Shown: positions 41,340-53,261 of the stretch, one piece after another
How the letters are laid out: each line of letters opens with the position of its first letter
How positions within the stretch are numbered: the first letter of the stretch is position 1
From: Cytophagales bacterium
GTDB lineage: Bacteria > Bacteroidota > Bacteroidia > Cytophagales > Cyclobacteriaceae
Assembly (NCBI GenBank): GCA_025359125.1
Contig: JANYHI010000083.1
Location: forward strand, 40,100 to 104,099
DNA length: 64,000 nt
Reading direction: 5' to 3'
Notes under the pieces: generated by a model
What the model saw: the letters and a program-made list of their open reading frames with translations, nothing else
Told to the model about the DNA's origin: nothing
The model's database searches: none
Program-made: the position numbers and the translations under genes

Positions 41340-41367
41340 AGGTATCGGGCTCTCGGGCTCGGTACCT
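41340..41367. promoter_or_regulatory. strong hairpin upstream of sdhCAB
   Basis: AGGTATCGGGC-TCTCGG-GCTCGGTACCT folds as 11-bp stem with G-U pairs and 6-nt loop. Confidence 0.4.
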
Positions 41368-41587
41368 TTCAAAAAGCATGTCTTTTATAGTCATATCCAT
41401 AATCATTTGCAATGCGCTGAATCATCTAACTTTAAAAGAGTATTGTTTCGTAATTCTTTGCGGAGTATTTTTGATCGTATCAAAATATTTTTTTTTGCGA
41501 ATGAAATCTCCCCACCTTTCTCTCACACATAAGAATGATACTTCATGTGGAGATTTCAGGTGGCCACTAAAAACAAATTATTAACAC

Positions 41588-42262
41588 ATGAAATGGTTTA
41601 TTGATCTCTTTTCTAGTTCGATTGGTCGCAAAGTAGTGATGGCGTTGACCGGCCTGTTCATCATTTTATTTTTAGCAGTCCACCTGATTGGTAACCTTCA
41701 GCTTTTAAAAGATGATGGAGGCGAGGCGTTTAATGTATACGCCTATTTCATGACACACAATCCTCTCATCAAAACAGTTTCTTACGTTAATTATGCTTTC
41801 TTTATTTTTCATATGGTTTGGGCATTAATGCTCACCCGAAAAAATAAAGAAGCACGTGGATCCGAAGGATATTCCATTAAAAATGGCAGTGCTATTTGGT
41901 CTAGTCGTAACATGGGTATTTTAGGAACGATCATTCTGGCTTTTTTAATTGTGCACATGAGGCAGTTCTGGGGCGAAATGCACTTTGGTTCGATGCCTAT
42001 GAAAACGTATGATGGTCACGAGGTGAAAGATTTGTTTACCGTGGTAGGCACTGCTTTTAAAGAATGGTGGTATGTATTGGGCTATTGCATTGCCATGGCT
42101 GCTATTGCTTTCCACTTATGGCATGGTTTCGAAAGTGCTTTTCAAACGCTTGGCTTAAACCATATGAAGTACAATCCTGTTATTAGTTTTGTTGGAAAAG
42201 CATTTTCGATAGTGGTACCAGCATTGTTTGCGTTGATACCTGTTGTAATGTTTTTTGTTTAA
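41588..42262 (+). CDS. sdhC: succinate dehydrogenase/fumarate reductase cytochrome b subunit
   Basis: SSIGRKVVMALTGLFIILFLAVHLIGNL; WHGFESAFQTLGLNH; upstream of sdhA, sdhB. Confidence 0.93.
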   Translation: MKWFIDLFSSSIGRKVVMALTGLFIILFLAVHLIGNLQLLKDDGGEAFNVYAYFMTHNPLIKTVSYVNYAFFIFHMVWALMLTRKNKEARGSEGYSIKNGSAIWSSRNMGILGTIILAFLIVHMRQFWGEMHFGSMPMKTYDGHEVKDLFTVVGTAFKEWWYVLGYCIAMAAIAFHLWHGFESAFQTLGLNHMKYNPVISFVGKAFSIVVPALFALIPVVMFFV

Positions 42263-42301
42263 CAGATCTTAAAAAATATTTCTAAAAATTAATCACTTAT
42301 C

Positions 42302-44224
42302 ATGAAGCTTGATTCAAAAATTCCGGAAGGCCCTTTAGCTGAGAAGTGGACTAAACACAAGTTCAATTTGAAATTGGTAAATCCTGCTAATAAGAGAAAG
42401 TATGAAGTGATTGTGGTAGGTACTGGTCTGGCTGGTGCTTCTGCTGCGGCCTCACTAGCAGAGTTGGGTTATAATGTAAAGGCATTTTGTTTTCAGGATA
42501 GTCCTCGTAGAGCGCACAGTATTGCCGCACAGGGTGGAATCAATGCTGCAAAAAATTATCAGAACGATGGAGATAGTATCTATCGGTTGTTTTATGATAC
42601 TATTAAAGGTGGAGATTACAGAGCGAGAGAAGCTAACGTTTATCGACTAGCGGAATCAAGTGTAAGTATTATTGACCAGTGTGTCGCACAAGGTGTTCCC
42701 TTCGCCCGTGAGTACGGTGGCTTGTTAGCTAACCGCTCATTCGGTGGCGCGCAGGTTTCAAGAACTTTTTATGCTCGTGGCCAAACCGGACAACAGTTAT
42801 TATTGGGTGCATACGGAGCATTGAATCGTCAGATTGCCAACGGCAAAGTAAAAATGTACAATCGTACTGAGATGTTGGATGTGGTTCTTGTAGATGGAAA
42901 AGCAAGGGGAATTATCACACGCGATTTGTTAACAGGTAAAATTGAGTCTCATAGCGCGCATGCTGTATTGCTTTGCACCGGAGGATACGGAAACGTATTC
43001 TATCTTTCTACCAATGCGAAAGGTTCAAATGTAACAGCCGCCTGGCGCGCACACAAGAAGGGTGCTTTTTTTGGCAACCCTTGCTTCACGCAAATTCACC
43101 CTACGTGTATTCCTGTTTCGGGAGATCATCAATCAAAGCTTACGCTGATGTCTGAGTCCTTGCGCAATGATGGGCGTGTATGGGTGCCTAAGAAAGCAAT
43201 GCCTGGCTTGAAAGGAATAGACGCAATGAAAGTACCAGAGGCAGATAGAGATTATTTCTTAGAAAGAAAATATCCCTCGTTCGGAAATTTAGTTCCACGC
43301 GATGTCGCTTCTCGCAATGCAAAAATTGTTTGCGATGAAGGAAGAGGAGTTGGTTCTGGCTTGGCCGTGTTCTTAGATTTTACAGATTCGATAAAGCGTG
43401 ATGGTGAAGATACCATTCGAGCCAAATACGGAAACTTGTTTGATATGTACGCTCAGATTACGGGCGAAAACCCATACAAGGGTCCAATGATGATTTATCC
43501 TGCTGTGCATTATACTATGGGCGGCCTTTGGGTAGATTATAATTTAATGACTAACATACCTGGTCTTTACGCATTGGGAGAAGCTAATTTTTCAGATCAT
43601 GGTGCAAACCGACTAGGCGCAAGCGCTTTGATGCAAGGGTTGGCAGATGGTTATTTTGTTATCCCCTACACTATCGGAGATTACCTCGCCAATATTGGCT
43701 GGGCAGATAAAATCGGAACAGATCATCCTGCATTCAATGAAGCCATGCAAAGTTCTACCGATAGAATGAATAAATTGGTAAACATCAAAGGCAAAAAGAC
43801 TGTAGATGAATTCCATCGCCAGTTGGGTTTAACCATGTGGGAGTACTGTGGCATGAGCCGCAGCGAGCAAGGATTGAAAAAAGCGAAGCAGATCATTCAG
43901 GATATTAAAAAAGAATTCTGGACAAACGTAAACGTGTTAGGAACTTCTATGGAGCTTAACCAAGAATTGGAGAAAGCTAATCGTGTGGCCGACTTTATTG
44001 AGTTGGGCGAATTGATGGTGGACGATGCGCTGGCTCGAGGCGAATCTTGTGGTGGACACTTTCGTGAAGAATCACAAACGCCAGAGGGTGAAGCTCTGCG
44101 CAAAGATGACGAGTATGTGTATGTGTCGGCTTGGGAATTTAAGGGCGAAAACCAGCCCGAAGAATTACATAAAGAAGAATTGAGATTTGAGAATGTGAAA
44201 CTTACTCAACGAAGCTATAAATAA
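42302..44224 (+). CDS. sdhA: succinate dehydrogenase/fumarate reductase flavoprotein subunit
   Basis: [68 protein letters not shown]. Confidence 0.97.
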   Translation: MKLDSKIPEGPLAEKWTKHKFNLKLVNPANKRKYEVIVVGTGLAGASAAASLAELGYNVKAFCFQDSPRRAHSIAAQGGINAAKNYQNDGDSIYRLFYDTIKGGDYRAREANVYRLAESSVSIIDQCVAQGVPFAREYGGLLANRSFGGAQVSRTFYARGQTGQQLLLGAYGALNRQIANGKVKMYNRTEMLDVVLVDGKARGIITRDLLTGKIESHSAHAVLLCTGGYGNVFYLSTNAKGSNVTAAWRAHKKGAFFGNPCFTQIHPTCIPVSGDHQSKLTLMSESLRNDGRVWVPKKAMPGLKGIDAMKVPEADRDYFLERKYPSFGNLVPRDVASRNAKIVCDEGRGVGSGLAVFLDFTDSIKRDGEDTIRAKYGNLFDMYAQITGENPYKGPMMIYPAVHYTMGGLWVDYNLMTNIPGLYALGEANFSDHGANRLGASALMQGLADGYFVIPYTIGDYLANIGWADKIGTDHPAFNEAMQSSTDRMNKLVNIKGKKTVDEFHRQLGLTMWEYCGMSRSEQGLKKAKQIIQDIKKEFWTNVNVLGTSMELNQELEKANRVADFIELGELMVDDALARGESCGGHFREESQTPEGEALRKDDEYVYVSAWEFKGENQPEELHKEELRFENVKLTQRSYK

Positions 44225-44295
44225 GTTATAGTTATTAGTTACTCGTTGAATAACTAATAACCAATAATAATCATTAACTGACAACCAATAACCAG

Positions 44296-45066
44296 ATGAA
44301 AATCAAACTCAAAGTTTGGAGACAAAAAAATAAAGACACGAAGGGCGCATTTAAAACCTATAATGTAGATCACGCTTCGCCCGATATGTCATTTTTAGAA
44401 ATGATCGATGTATTGAACACCGACCTTATTAGAAAAGGAGAGGAGTCAATTGCATTTGATCATGATTGTAGAGAAGGTATTTGTGGAATGTGTAGCATGT
44501 ATATCAATGGACATCCGCATGGCCCTTTGCAAACTACAACTTGTCAACTTCACATGCGCACTTTTAAAGATGGGGAAACAATAACTGTAGAGCCTTGGAG
44601 AGCGAAAGCATTTCCTGTCATTAAAGATTTAGTGGTAGATCGTTCCGCGTTTGATCGCATCCAACAAGCGGGAGGTTATGTAAATGTAAATACAGGTGGC
44701 GTGCCTGATGCCAACGAAATTCCAATTTCAAAAAGAATTGCAGATGAAGCCTTTGATGCTGCAACTTGTATTGGCTGCGGTGCGTGTGTGGCGGCTTGCA
44801 AAAACGCATCCGCAATGTTGTTTGTGAGTGCAAAAGTTTCTCAGTTTGCATTGTTGCCGCAAGGCCAAGTAGAACGTATGGAGCGTGCTGAGAAAATGGT
44901 TGCTCAAATGGACGCAGAGGGTTTTGGTTCTTGCACTAACACCTATGCTTGCGAGGCGGAATGCCCGAAAGGAATTAAAGTTGCCAACATCGCTCGTATG
45001 AATAGAGAATATTTAGGTGCGATGATAACTTCGTATGATGCGAGCTCTGGCGGAGGAGGAGAGTAA
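44296..45066 (+). CDS. sdhB: succinate dehydrogenase/fumarate reductase iron-sulfur subunit
   Basis: [49 protein letters not shown]. Confidence 0.97.
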   Translation: MKIKLKVWRQKNKDTKGAFKTYNVDHASPDMSFLEMIDVLNTDLIRKGEESIAFDHDCREGICGMCSMYINGHPHGPLQTTTCQLHMRTFKDGETITVEPWRAKAFPVIKDLVVDRSAFDRIQQAGGYVNVNTGGVPDANEIPISKRIADEAFDAATCIGCGACVAACKNASAMLFVSAKVSQFALLPQGQVERMERAEKMVAQMDAEGFGSCTNTYACEAECPKGIKVANIARMNREYLGAMITSYDASSGGGGE

Positions 45067-45087
45067 ATGAGAGAATTATTTCAACAT

Positions 45088-45114
45088 AAAAAAACCAGCC
45101 TAGCTGGTTTTTTT
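45088..45114. terminator. intrinsic terminator after sdhB
   Basis: AAAAAAACCAGC-CTA-GCTGGTTTTTTT. Confidence 0.88.
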
Positions 45115-45295
45115 ATGAGTAATTGAATTGAACCCAGATTATATGTTAGAAAAAATAGCCCCGACATTTATGTCTGGGAGAAAATAAAAAATATATGTGG
45201 CTTTATCCCAATATAATTTTCACAAAAGCCAACTATCTTTCTATTTTTTTACCCCAACCTGACGGTTGAGGCGATTGCATAATCTGGTTTTAAGA

Positions 45296-46171
45296 CTATA
45301 CTCTAAAAATTTTATTGATTTTCTTTTGCAACAAAACCGAGGCCGGAACAAGTGGAAGCCTAACATGACCATTGCTAATATTCATCTGCTTCAGCAAATA
45401 TTTCAAACCAACCGGATTCCCCTCTTCGTACATGGGGCCGTTAATTTCTAAAAGTTTGAATTGTTCGGCTTGAGCTTTTTTATAATTTTCCGCGAAAGCG
45501 TATTCTTTAATTTTTTTGAATACCAGCGGATATGCATTAGCAAGAACAGAGATAACGCCTACACCACCAATTGCGTAAATTGAAAGAGTGAGCATATCAT
45601 CGCCAGAGATCAATAGAAAATCTTTGGGTTTGTTTTTTGCAATATTCATGCACTGCTCTATGTTTCCCGATGCCTCTTTAATGCCTATAATGTTTGAATG
45701 CCTCGCCAAACGCAAAGTTGTTTCAGCAGTAAGATTAGAAGCGGTTCTTCCAGGCACATTATATAAGATGATAGGAAGTGGACTCGCATCAGCGACTGCT
45801 ATAAAATGTTGATAGATTCCTTCTTGAGAAGGTTTATTATAATACGGACTAACAGATAAAAGAGCGTCTACGTTACCTAAATCTGTATCTCTAATTTCAT
45901 CAATTACGTTATGGGTACTATTGCCACCGATACCATATACAATAGGAAGATTCTTATTATTATTTTCAGTCACAAACTTCAATACACTTTTCTTTTCATC
46001 TTTCGATTGCGTAGCAGGTTCTCCTGTTGTTCCCATCACTACCAAGTAGTCCACACCTTTTGAAGTATGGTTAACCAATTTCTTTAATGATTTAAAATCA
46101 ATGGATCCATTTTCATTGAAAGGAGTTACTAATGCCACTCCGGTTCCGAATAGTTTCTTTGTATTAATCAC
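45296..46171 (-). CDS. dapA: 4-hydroxy-tetrahydrodipicolinate synthase
   Basis: GTGVALVTPFNENGSIDF, VVMGTTGEPATQSKDEK, ILYNVPGRTASNL, IIGIKEASGNIEQ. Confidence 0.95.
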   Translation of the reverse strand: MINTKKLFGTGVALVTPFNENGSIDFKSLKKLVNHTSKGVDYLVVMGTTGEPATQSKDEKKSVLKFVTENNNKNLPIVYGIGGNSTHNVIDEIRDTDLGNVDALLSVSPYYNKPSQEGIYQHFIAVADASPLPIILYNVPGRTASNLTAETTLRLARHSNIIGIKEASGNIEQCMNIAKNKPKDFLLISGDDMLTLSIYAIGGVGVISVLANAYPLVFKKIKEYAFAENYKKAQAEQFKLLEINGPMYEEGNPVGLKYLLKQMNISNGHVRLPLVPASVLLQKKINKIFRV

Positions 46172-46173
46172 AG

Positions 46174-46683
46174 CTATCGTATTTGCTTAGAATATTTGTA
46201 CATGGTTTCTATCAAGCCTTTGGTAGTTCCATTTTGCTCAATCATAAATTCGAAGAACTCACTTTCTAATTCATTATAGCGTCCTACCCGGCAATGTGCT
46301 TTGCTGTTTGCTAACAAGTTTAATACAAGCTGGTTGGAAGTAGTATCGATGTAGAATAAAAAGTCGAAAGGTGTTTGTGCGAAATTTTGTGCCTGATCAG
46401 AATTGATCCTTCCCCAGAAAGATAAATCTTCGATCGAAAAAAAGTCAAATAGAAATTCATAGTTCTCTTTTTTCTTGGGAAGAAATTCAAGCACTCTTAC
46501 CTTTTTTCCGTCTTGCTCGAGCAGATGAATTAGTTCTTTAATATCAGTGTGTTTTTGTTTGTCTTCTACTGTAAATAAGATTCCAATAGATTGTGCTTGT
46601 TTGTAAGGAATACTTGCGCGCAAATTTTCATTTTTTTTCAAAGCCGAGGTAGTGCGCATCTTTAAAAAACTCATCTTTAACAT
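46174..46683 (-). CDS. DUF6913-like conserved protein
   Basis: 169 aa; IGILFTVEDKQKHTDIKELIHLL; FDFLFYIDTTSNQLVLNLLANSKAHCRVGR; next to dapA. Confidence 0.65.
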   Translation of the reverse strand: MLKMSFLKMRTTSALKKNENLRASIPYKQAQSIGILFTVEDKQKHTDIKELIHLLEQDGKKVRVLEFLPKKKENYEFLFDFFSIEDLSFWGRINSDQAQNFAQTPFDFLFYIDTTSNQLVLNLLANSKAHCRVGRYNELESEFFEFMIEQNGTTKGLIETMYKYSKQIR

Positions 46684-46786
46684 AAGATTAAAAATTTTTA
46701 AATTTTGAATGATGAATTTTGAATTGAAACTGTATTAAACACCATCTTGGTTGCGAAATTCAACATTTAAAATGCAACATTCAACA

Positions 46787-49538
<2,752 letters not shown>

Positions 49539-49559
49539 ACTAATGAGAGTGAGAAATAT

Positions 49560-49823
49560 TTATGAATAAGCTTCTTGCAACTTGCTCATGAGCGCTACAT
49601 AGTGCGCCATTGCATCTTCTTTGCTAATACCTTTTTTGCCAGCCCATGCATCAAACTTGGCAATGGCTTTAAAGTCAAAACCTCCCGACCTGTCTCCGGT
49701 TACATCGCCCTCTGTAGCTTGTTTAAAAAGAGCGTAAAGATCCAATAGCTCTTCATTGGATGGTCTTTTGGCTAGTTCTTTTGACTTAGATACGGCTGTA
49801 TTGAAATCTTCTAGTAATGCCAT
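49560..49823 (-). CDS. acyl-CoA-binding protein
   Basis: LLDLYALFKQATEGDVTGDRSGGFDFKAIAKFDAWAGKKGISKEDAMAHYVALM. Confidence 0.9.
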   Translation of the reverse strand: MALLEDFNTAVSKSKELAKRPSNEELLDLYALFKQATEGDVTGDRSGGFDFKAIAKFDAWAGKKGISKEDAMAHYVALMSKLQEAYS

Positions 49824-49840
49824 GTTTTTTTAGAGTATTT

Positions 49841-49868
49841 AAAAGTCCATGAATGACCCTGGACTTTT
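49841..49868. terminator. intrinsic terminator-like hairpin between the acyl-CoA-binding protein and citrate synthase genes
   Basis: AAAAGTCCA (10 nt) TGGACTTTT. Confidence 0.65.
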
Positions 49869-49877
49869 AAAATAGTA

Positions 49878-51164
49878 TTATCTTTTTTCGATTGGAATAT
49901 AAGGCCTTAAATTTTGGCCTGTATAAATCTGGCGCGGGCGACCAATTGGTTCTTTGTTTTCGCGCAACTCTTTCCATTGAGCAATCCATCCCGGCAAACG
50001 GCCCATGGCAAACATTACCGTGAACATATCTACCGGAATGCCTAATGCACGGTAAATAATTCCCGAATAGAAATCAACGTTAGGATACAACTTGCGTTCG
50101 ATGAAGTACGGATCGCGCAACGCCACTTCTTCTAGTTTCAATGCGATTTCAAGAACCGGATCATTCACCCCAAGTTTATTCAATACATCATCTGCAGTTT
50201 TCTTGATGATTTTTGCACGAGGGTCAAAGTTTTTGTACACACGGTGGCCAAAGCCCATCAGGCGGAAGCCGCTGTTTTTATCTTTTGCCTTGTTGATCCA
50301 TTTCTCAGTATCGCCACCATCTTTTCTAATCGCCTCCAACATTAAAATTACTTCTTGATTGGCACCACCGTGAAGCGGTCCCCAGAGTGCATTAATGCCT
50401 GCTGAAATGGAGGAGTAAATACTAGCCTTTGAAGAACCAACAATACGCACCGTAGAGGTAGAACAGTTTTGTTCGTGATCTGCATGAAGTATCAATAATT
50501 TATCTAGCGCATCAGCCACTATGGGGTCAACTTCATATTGTTCTGCTGGTAATGCATAGAGCATCTTTAAAAAACGTGAAGTATAGTTGAGTGAATTGTC
50601 AGGGTAATTTACCGGATGCCCCATTGCATTTTTGTAAGCCCATGCTGCAAAGGTTGGCATTTTAGCTAGTGAGCGAACGATGCTTAAATAAACGCCTTCG
50701 GCAGATCGGTTAGGATCTAGTGATTCAGGATAAAAAGCAGTTTGCGCGCAGAACATCGAAGCCAACACCCCCATCGGATGTGAAGACGAAGGAAATCCAT
50801 CCAAAATTTTCTTGATGTCCTCATGCACCATGGTGTGGAGCTTAATATCATTAGAAAATTTATCGAGCTGATCTTTCATGGGCAACTCGCCAAAAATCAA
50901 TAGATACGCAACTTCTAAGAAACTTGATTTAGCGGCCAGGTCTTCAATGGAGTAACCTCTGTGACGTAAGATTCCTTTATCACCATCTAAAAAAGTGATG
51001 GCGCTTTTAGTGGCTCCTGTATTTTTATAACCTAGATCCAGCGTAATGGTGCCAGTCTCTTCGAGCAGATTACTTATGTCTAATGCTACTTCATTTTCAG
51101 TACCCTCAACAATGGGCAACTTGTACGATTTTCCGTCTATAATTAGTTCTGCTGTTTTGGCCAT
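49878..51164 (-). CDS. gltA: citrate synthase
   Basis: GILRHRGYSIEDLA, LHADHEQNCSTSTVRIVGSS, GFGHRVYKNFDPRA. Confidence 0.97.
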   Translation of the reverse strand: MAKTAELIIDGKSYKLPIVEGTENEVALDISNLLEETGTITLDLGYKNTGATKSAITFLDGDKGILRHRGYSIEDLAAKSSFLEVAYLLIFGELPMKDQLDKFSNDIKLHTMVHEDIKKILDGFPSSSHPMGVLASMFCAQTAFYPESLDPNRSAEGVYLSIVRSLAKMPTFAAWAYKNAMGHPVNYPDNSLNYTSRFLKMLYALPAEQYEVDPIVADALDKLLILHADHEQNCSTSTVRIVGSSKASIYSSISAGINALWGPLHGGANQEVILMLEAIRKDGGDTEKWINKAKDKNSGFRLMGFGHRVYKNFDPRAKIIKKTADDVLNKLGVNDPVLEIALKLEEVALRDPYFIERKLYPNVDFYSGIIYRALGIPVDMFTVMFAMGRLPGWIAQWKELRENKEPIGRPRQIYTGQNLRPYIPIEKR

Positions 51165-51226
51165 AAATTCGGAATTTACTTTTTGTTAAATATATGAGAC
51201 GGCTAAGTTGGATGCAACTGATTTTA

Positions 51227-51517
51227 TTATTTTGATTCTATTTTTTGGATTCGCTGTTCATGGTTGTCAAGTTTTTGAATGAGTGTTTCTATATTCTCTG
51301 AGTGCTTTATTAACACTTGCAGCATCGTATCCATTCGCTGTGATTGGCTCATTAAAAATTCCTGTTGTTTATCAAATTTCTCTTCCATTTTTACAAATTT
51401 CTCTTCCATTTTTACGAACTTCTCATCCATTTTTCCCATCCGCTCAAAGGATTGATCTGCCCTGATGATGTATTCAGACAAGAGTTCGATAAGCCGCTGT
51501 TCGTTTGGTATTGCCAT
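51227..51517 (-). CDS. small coiled-coil protein with heptad tandem repeats
   Basis: KMDEKFVKMEEKFVKMEEKFDKQQ. Confidence 0.6.
   Translation of the reverse strand: MAIPNEQRLIELLSEYIIRADQSFERMGKMDEKFVKMEEKFVKMEEKFDKQQEFLMSQSQRMDTMLQVLIKHSENIETLIQKLDNHEQRIQKIESK
51371..51434. repeat. 21-bp tandem repeat encoding K-M-E-E-K-F-V heptads
   Basis: ctcttccatttttacaaattt / ctcttccatttttacgaactt / ctcatccattttt. Confidence 0.75.
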
Positions 51518-51562
51518 AAAATTGCTTCTAACAAAACTATCTAAAAACTTTCAACTATTAAA

Positions 51563-52378
51563 TTAGTTATTACCTAAGATCAACGGCATGCCATCTTTGC
51601 CAGAACCGATTACTATTACTTTGGTATTTGGAGATTTGGAGAGTTCTAAAGTTGCTTCTATTCCCCTCATTTTTAATAGTTTATCGGAAAGGCTATTATT
51701 TATAATATTATTTGCGCGCGATTCTCCTTCTGCGGCAATTCTTTTTCTTTCAGCTTCACTTTTTTCTTTATCCAAGCGGTATTGGTACGCTAAAGATTCT
51801 TGCTGCTGCTGGAGTTTATTTTCAATGGCTGCCTTAATTTGCTCTGGCAAAACAATAGAACGGATAAGTACAGCCGTTGCTTTAACATTATTGGTATGTA
51901 GAATAGTTTCGGTTTCAGTAGTAATAGCGGTTTCAACTTCAGCACGTTTAGTTGAGTATATTTCTTCTGCTGTGTATCTACCCATTACTTGCCTTACGGT
52001 TGATCTTACTTCCGGAATTACCAGCACATTAACATAGTCTTTCGTGAACTGTTCGTGGATGAATCCGATTTTATTTGGAACAGGATAGTAACGAACGGTT
52101 ACATCTACATGGATCGATAAACCATTTTTATCTAGTACATCCATGTTTTCATCAGAAGAAGTCTCGTTGACTTTATAAGTATAAACATCATTCCAGGGTG
52201 CTTTCATGTGTGTGCCTGGGCCAATCACATCATTCTTGTCTAGGCCATTGCCAAATGGGTAGAAGATGATTGCCCGCTCCGTTGCTTCAATGGTAAAAAA
52301 TAAGCTGGATGATAAAGCTAGTAAGACGAAAAAGGCAATAATGCCTAAAATGATGAAGGGTAGTTTACTGTTATTCAT
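51563..52378 (-). CDS. prohibitin/SPFH-family membrane protein
   Basis: N-terminal TM; TERAIIFYPFGNG; VRSTVRQVMGRYTAEEIYSTKRAEVETAI; EQIKAAIENKLQQQQESLAYQ. Confidence 0.88.
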   Translation of the reverse strand: MNNSKLPFIILGIIAFFVLLALSSSLFFTIEATERAIIFYPFGNGLDKNDVIGPGTHMKAPWNDVYTYKVNETSSDENMDVLDKNGLSIHVDVTVRYYPVPNKIGFIHEQFTKDYVNVLVIPEVRSTVRQVMGRYTAEEIYSTKRAEVETAITTETETILHTNNVKATAVLIRSIVLPEQIKAAIENKLQQQQESLAYQYRLDKEKSEAERKRIAAEGESRANNIINNSLSDKLLKMRGIEATLELSKSPNTKVIVIGSGKDGMPLILGNN

Positions 52379-52396
52379 ATTGGTCGGTTAGAGTGT

Positions 52397-53143
52397 TTAA
52401 GATTTAATTTCTTCTCTGGGTAAGCCTAGCAGTTTGCCAATTATCAACATTCCGTAAAGTCCGCCCCAAACTGCTTCAATTATACTAATGTTTCTAATGA
52501 GTCTACTTGGTTGCAAGCCCGAATCGACACCGCCAAGTATACTAAAACTGTAAGTTACACATTCTGCATAATTGGGAAAGCCCAATTCAAAATCTCCTCC
52601 CAAGCTACCGGGTCGCGCGATAGAGATTAAATCGTAAAGACTGCCGAATGAGATGCCGATCATTAAAAAGATGCAGGCAGCACCCCATAGTTTGTCGGGT
52701 GTCATAAAGTTTCCTGAAAACAGATCACTAATGGCAAAGCAGATGACAATTACTTCAATCGGAAAAAGAACGCTATGCAAAGTTAATAAATAGGTTTGGC
52801 GATCAGGTATTTCGATGAATTGATAATAGGGAAACTCGCCCAATATTCCAACCACTATAGTCAGTGAAAGGGCAATTAAGATTCCAATGATGAGGGGTCT
52901 GCTATTGGTAAAATTTCTGAGCAGATCCCATTGCAGAAAAGCATAAGTAGCCGCAAAAAAAGAGAAAATCGAGATTATGAGTTTTGATTGCTCGCTTTTG
53001 GAGTTTGCTAATACAGGTTCGGAAAGTACAAGCCCCGCTGAAACAATAATTACCTGAATGATTACAATATTGCGATAGTCTTTTGCTTTTTCTCGTTGCA
53101 AATCGGCACGCGAAAGCAGACTTTTAAGGCTAAAATTACTCAT
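52397..53143 (-). CDS. ion-channel-like multi-pass membrane protein with atypical pore filter
   Basis: Multiple TM; C-terminal CVTYSFSILGGVDSGLQPSRLIRNISIIEAVWGGLYGMLIIGKLLG in the position of a two-TM K+ channel pore. Confidence 0.45.
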   Translation of the reverse strand: MSNFSLKSLLSRADLQREKAKDYRNIVIIQVIIVSAGLVLSEPVLANSKSEQSKLIISIFSFFAATYAFLQWDLLRNFTNSRPLIIGILIALSLTIVVGILGEFPYYQFIEIPDRQTYLLTLHSVLFPIEVIVICFAISDLFSGNFMTPDKLWGAACIFLMIGISFGSLYDLISIARPGSLGGDFELGFPNYAECVTYSFSILGGVDSGLQPSRLIRNISIIEAVWGGLYGMLIIGKLLGLPREEIKS

Positions 53144-53261
53144 GGTTCAGATCAACGAAAGTTAATGCTTTTGTTTGCAACATCATAAGCAACTATAAAA
53201 CAGATTTATACATTGAAAAAATATGAATCCTTCTATTTCTCATTTCTTTGCTTAATTTAAG

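Noticed and set aside
41329-41584. Two overlapping plus-strand ORFs upstream of sdhC
   Set aside because: Overlap in different frames within AT-rich leader sequence; no signal or domain features. The hairpin and the 41-codon ORF are better supported.
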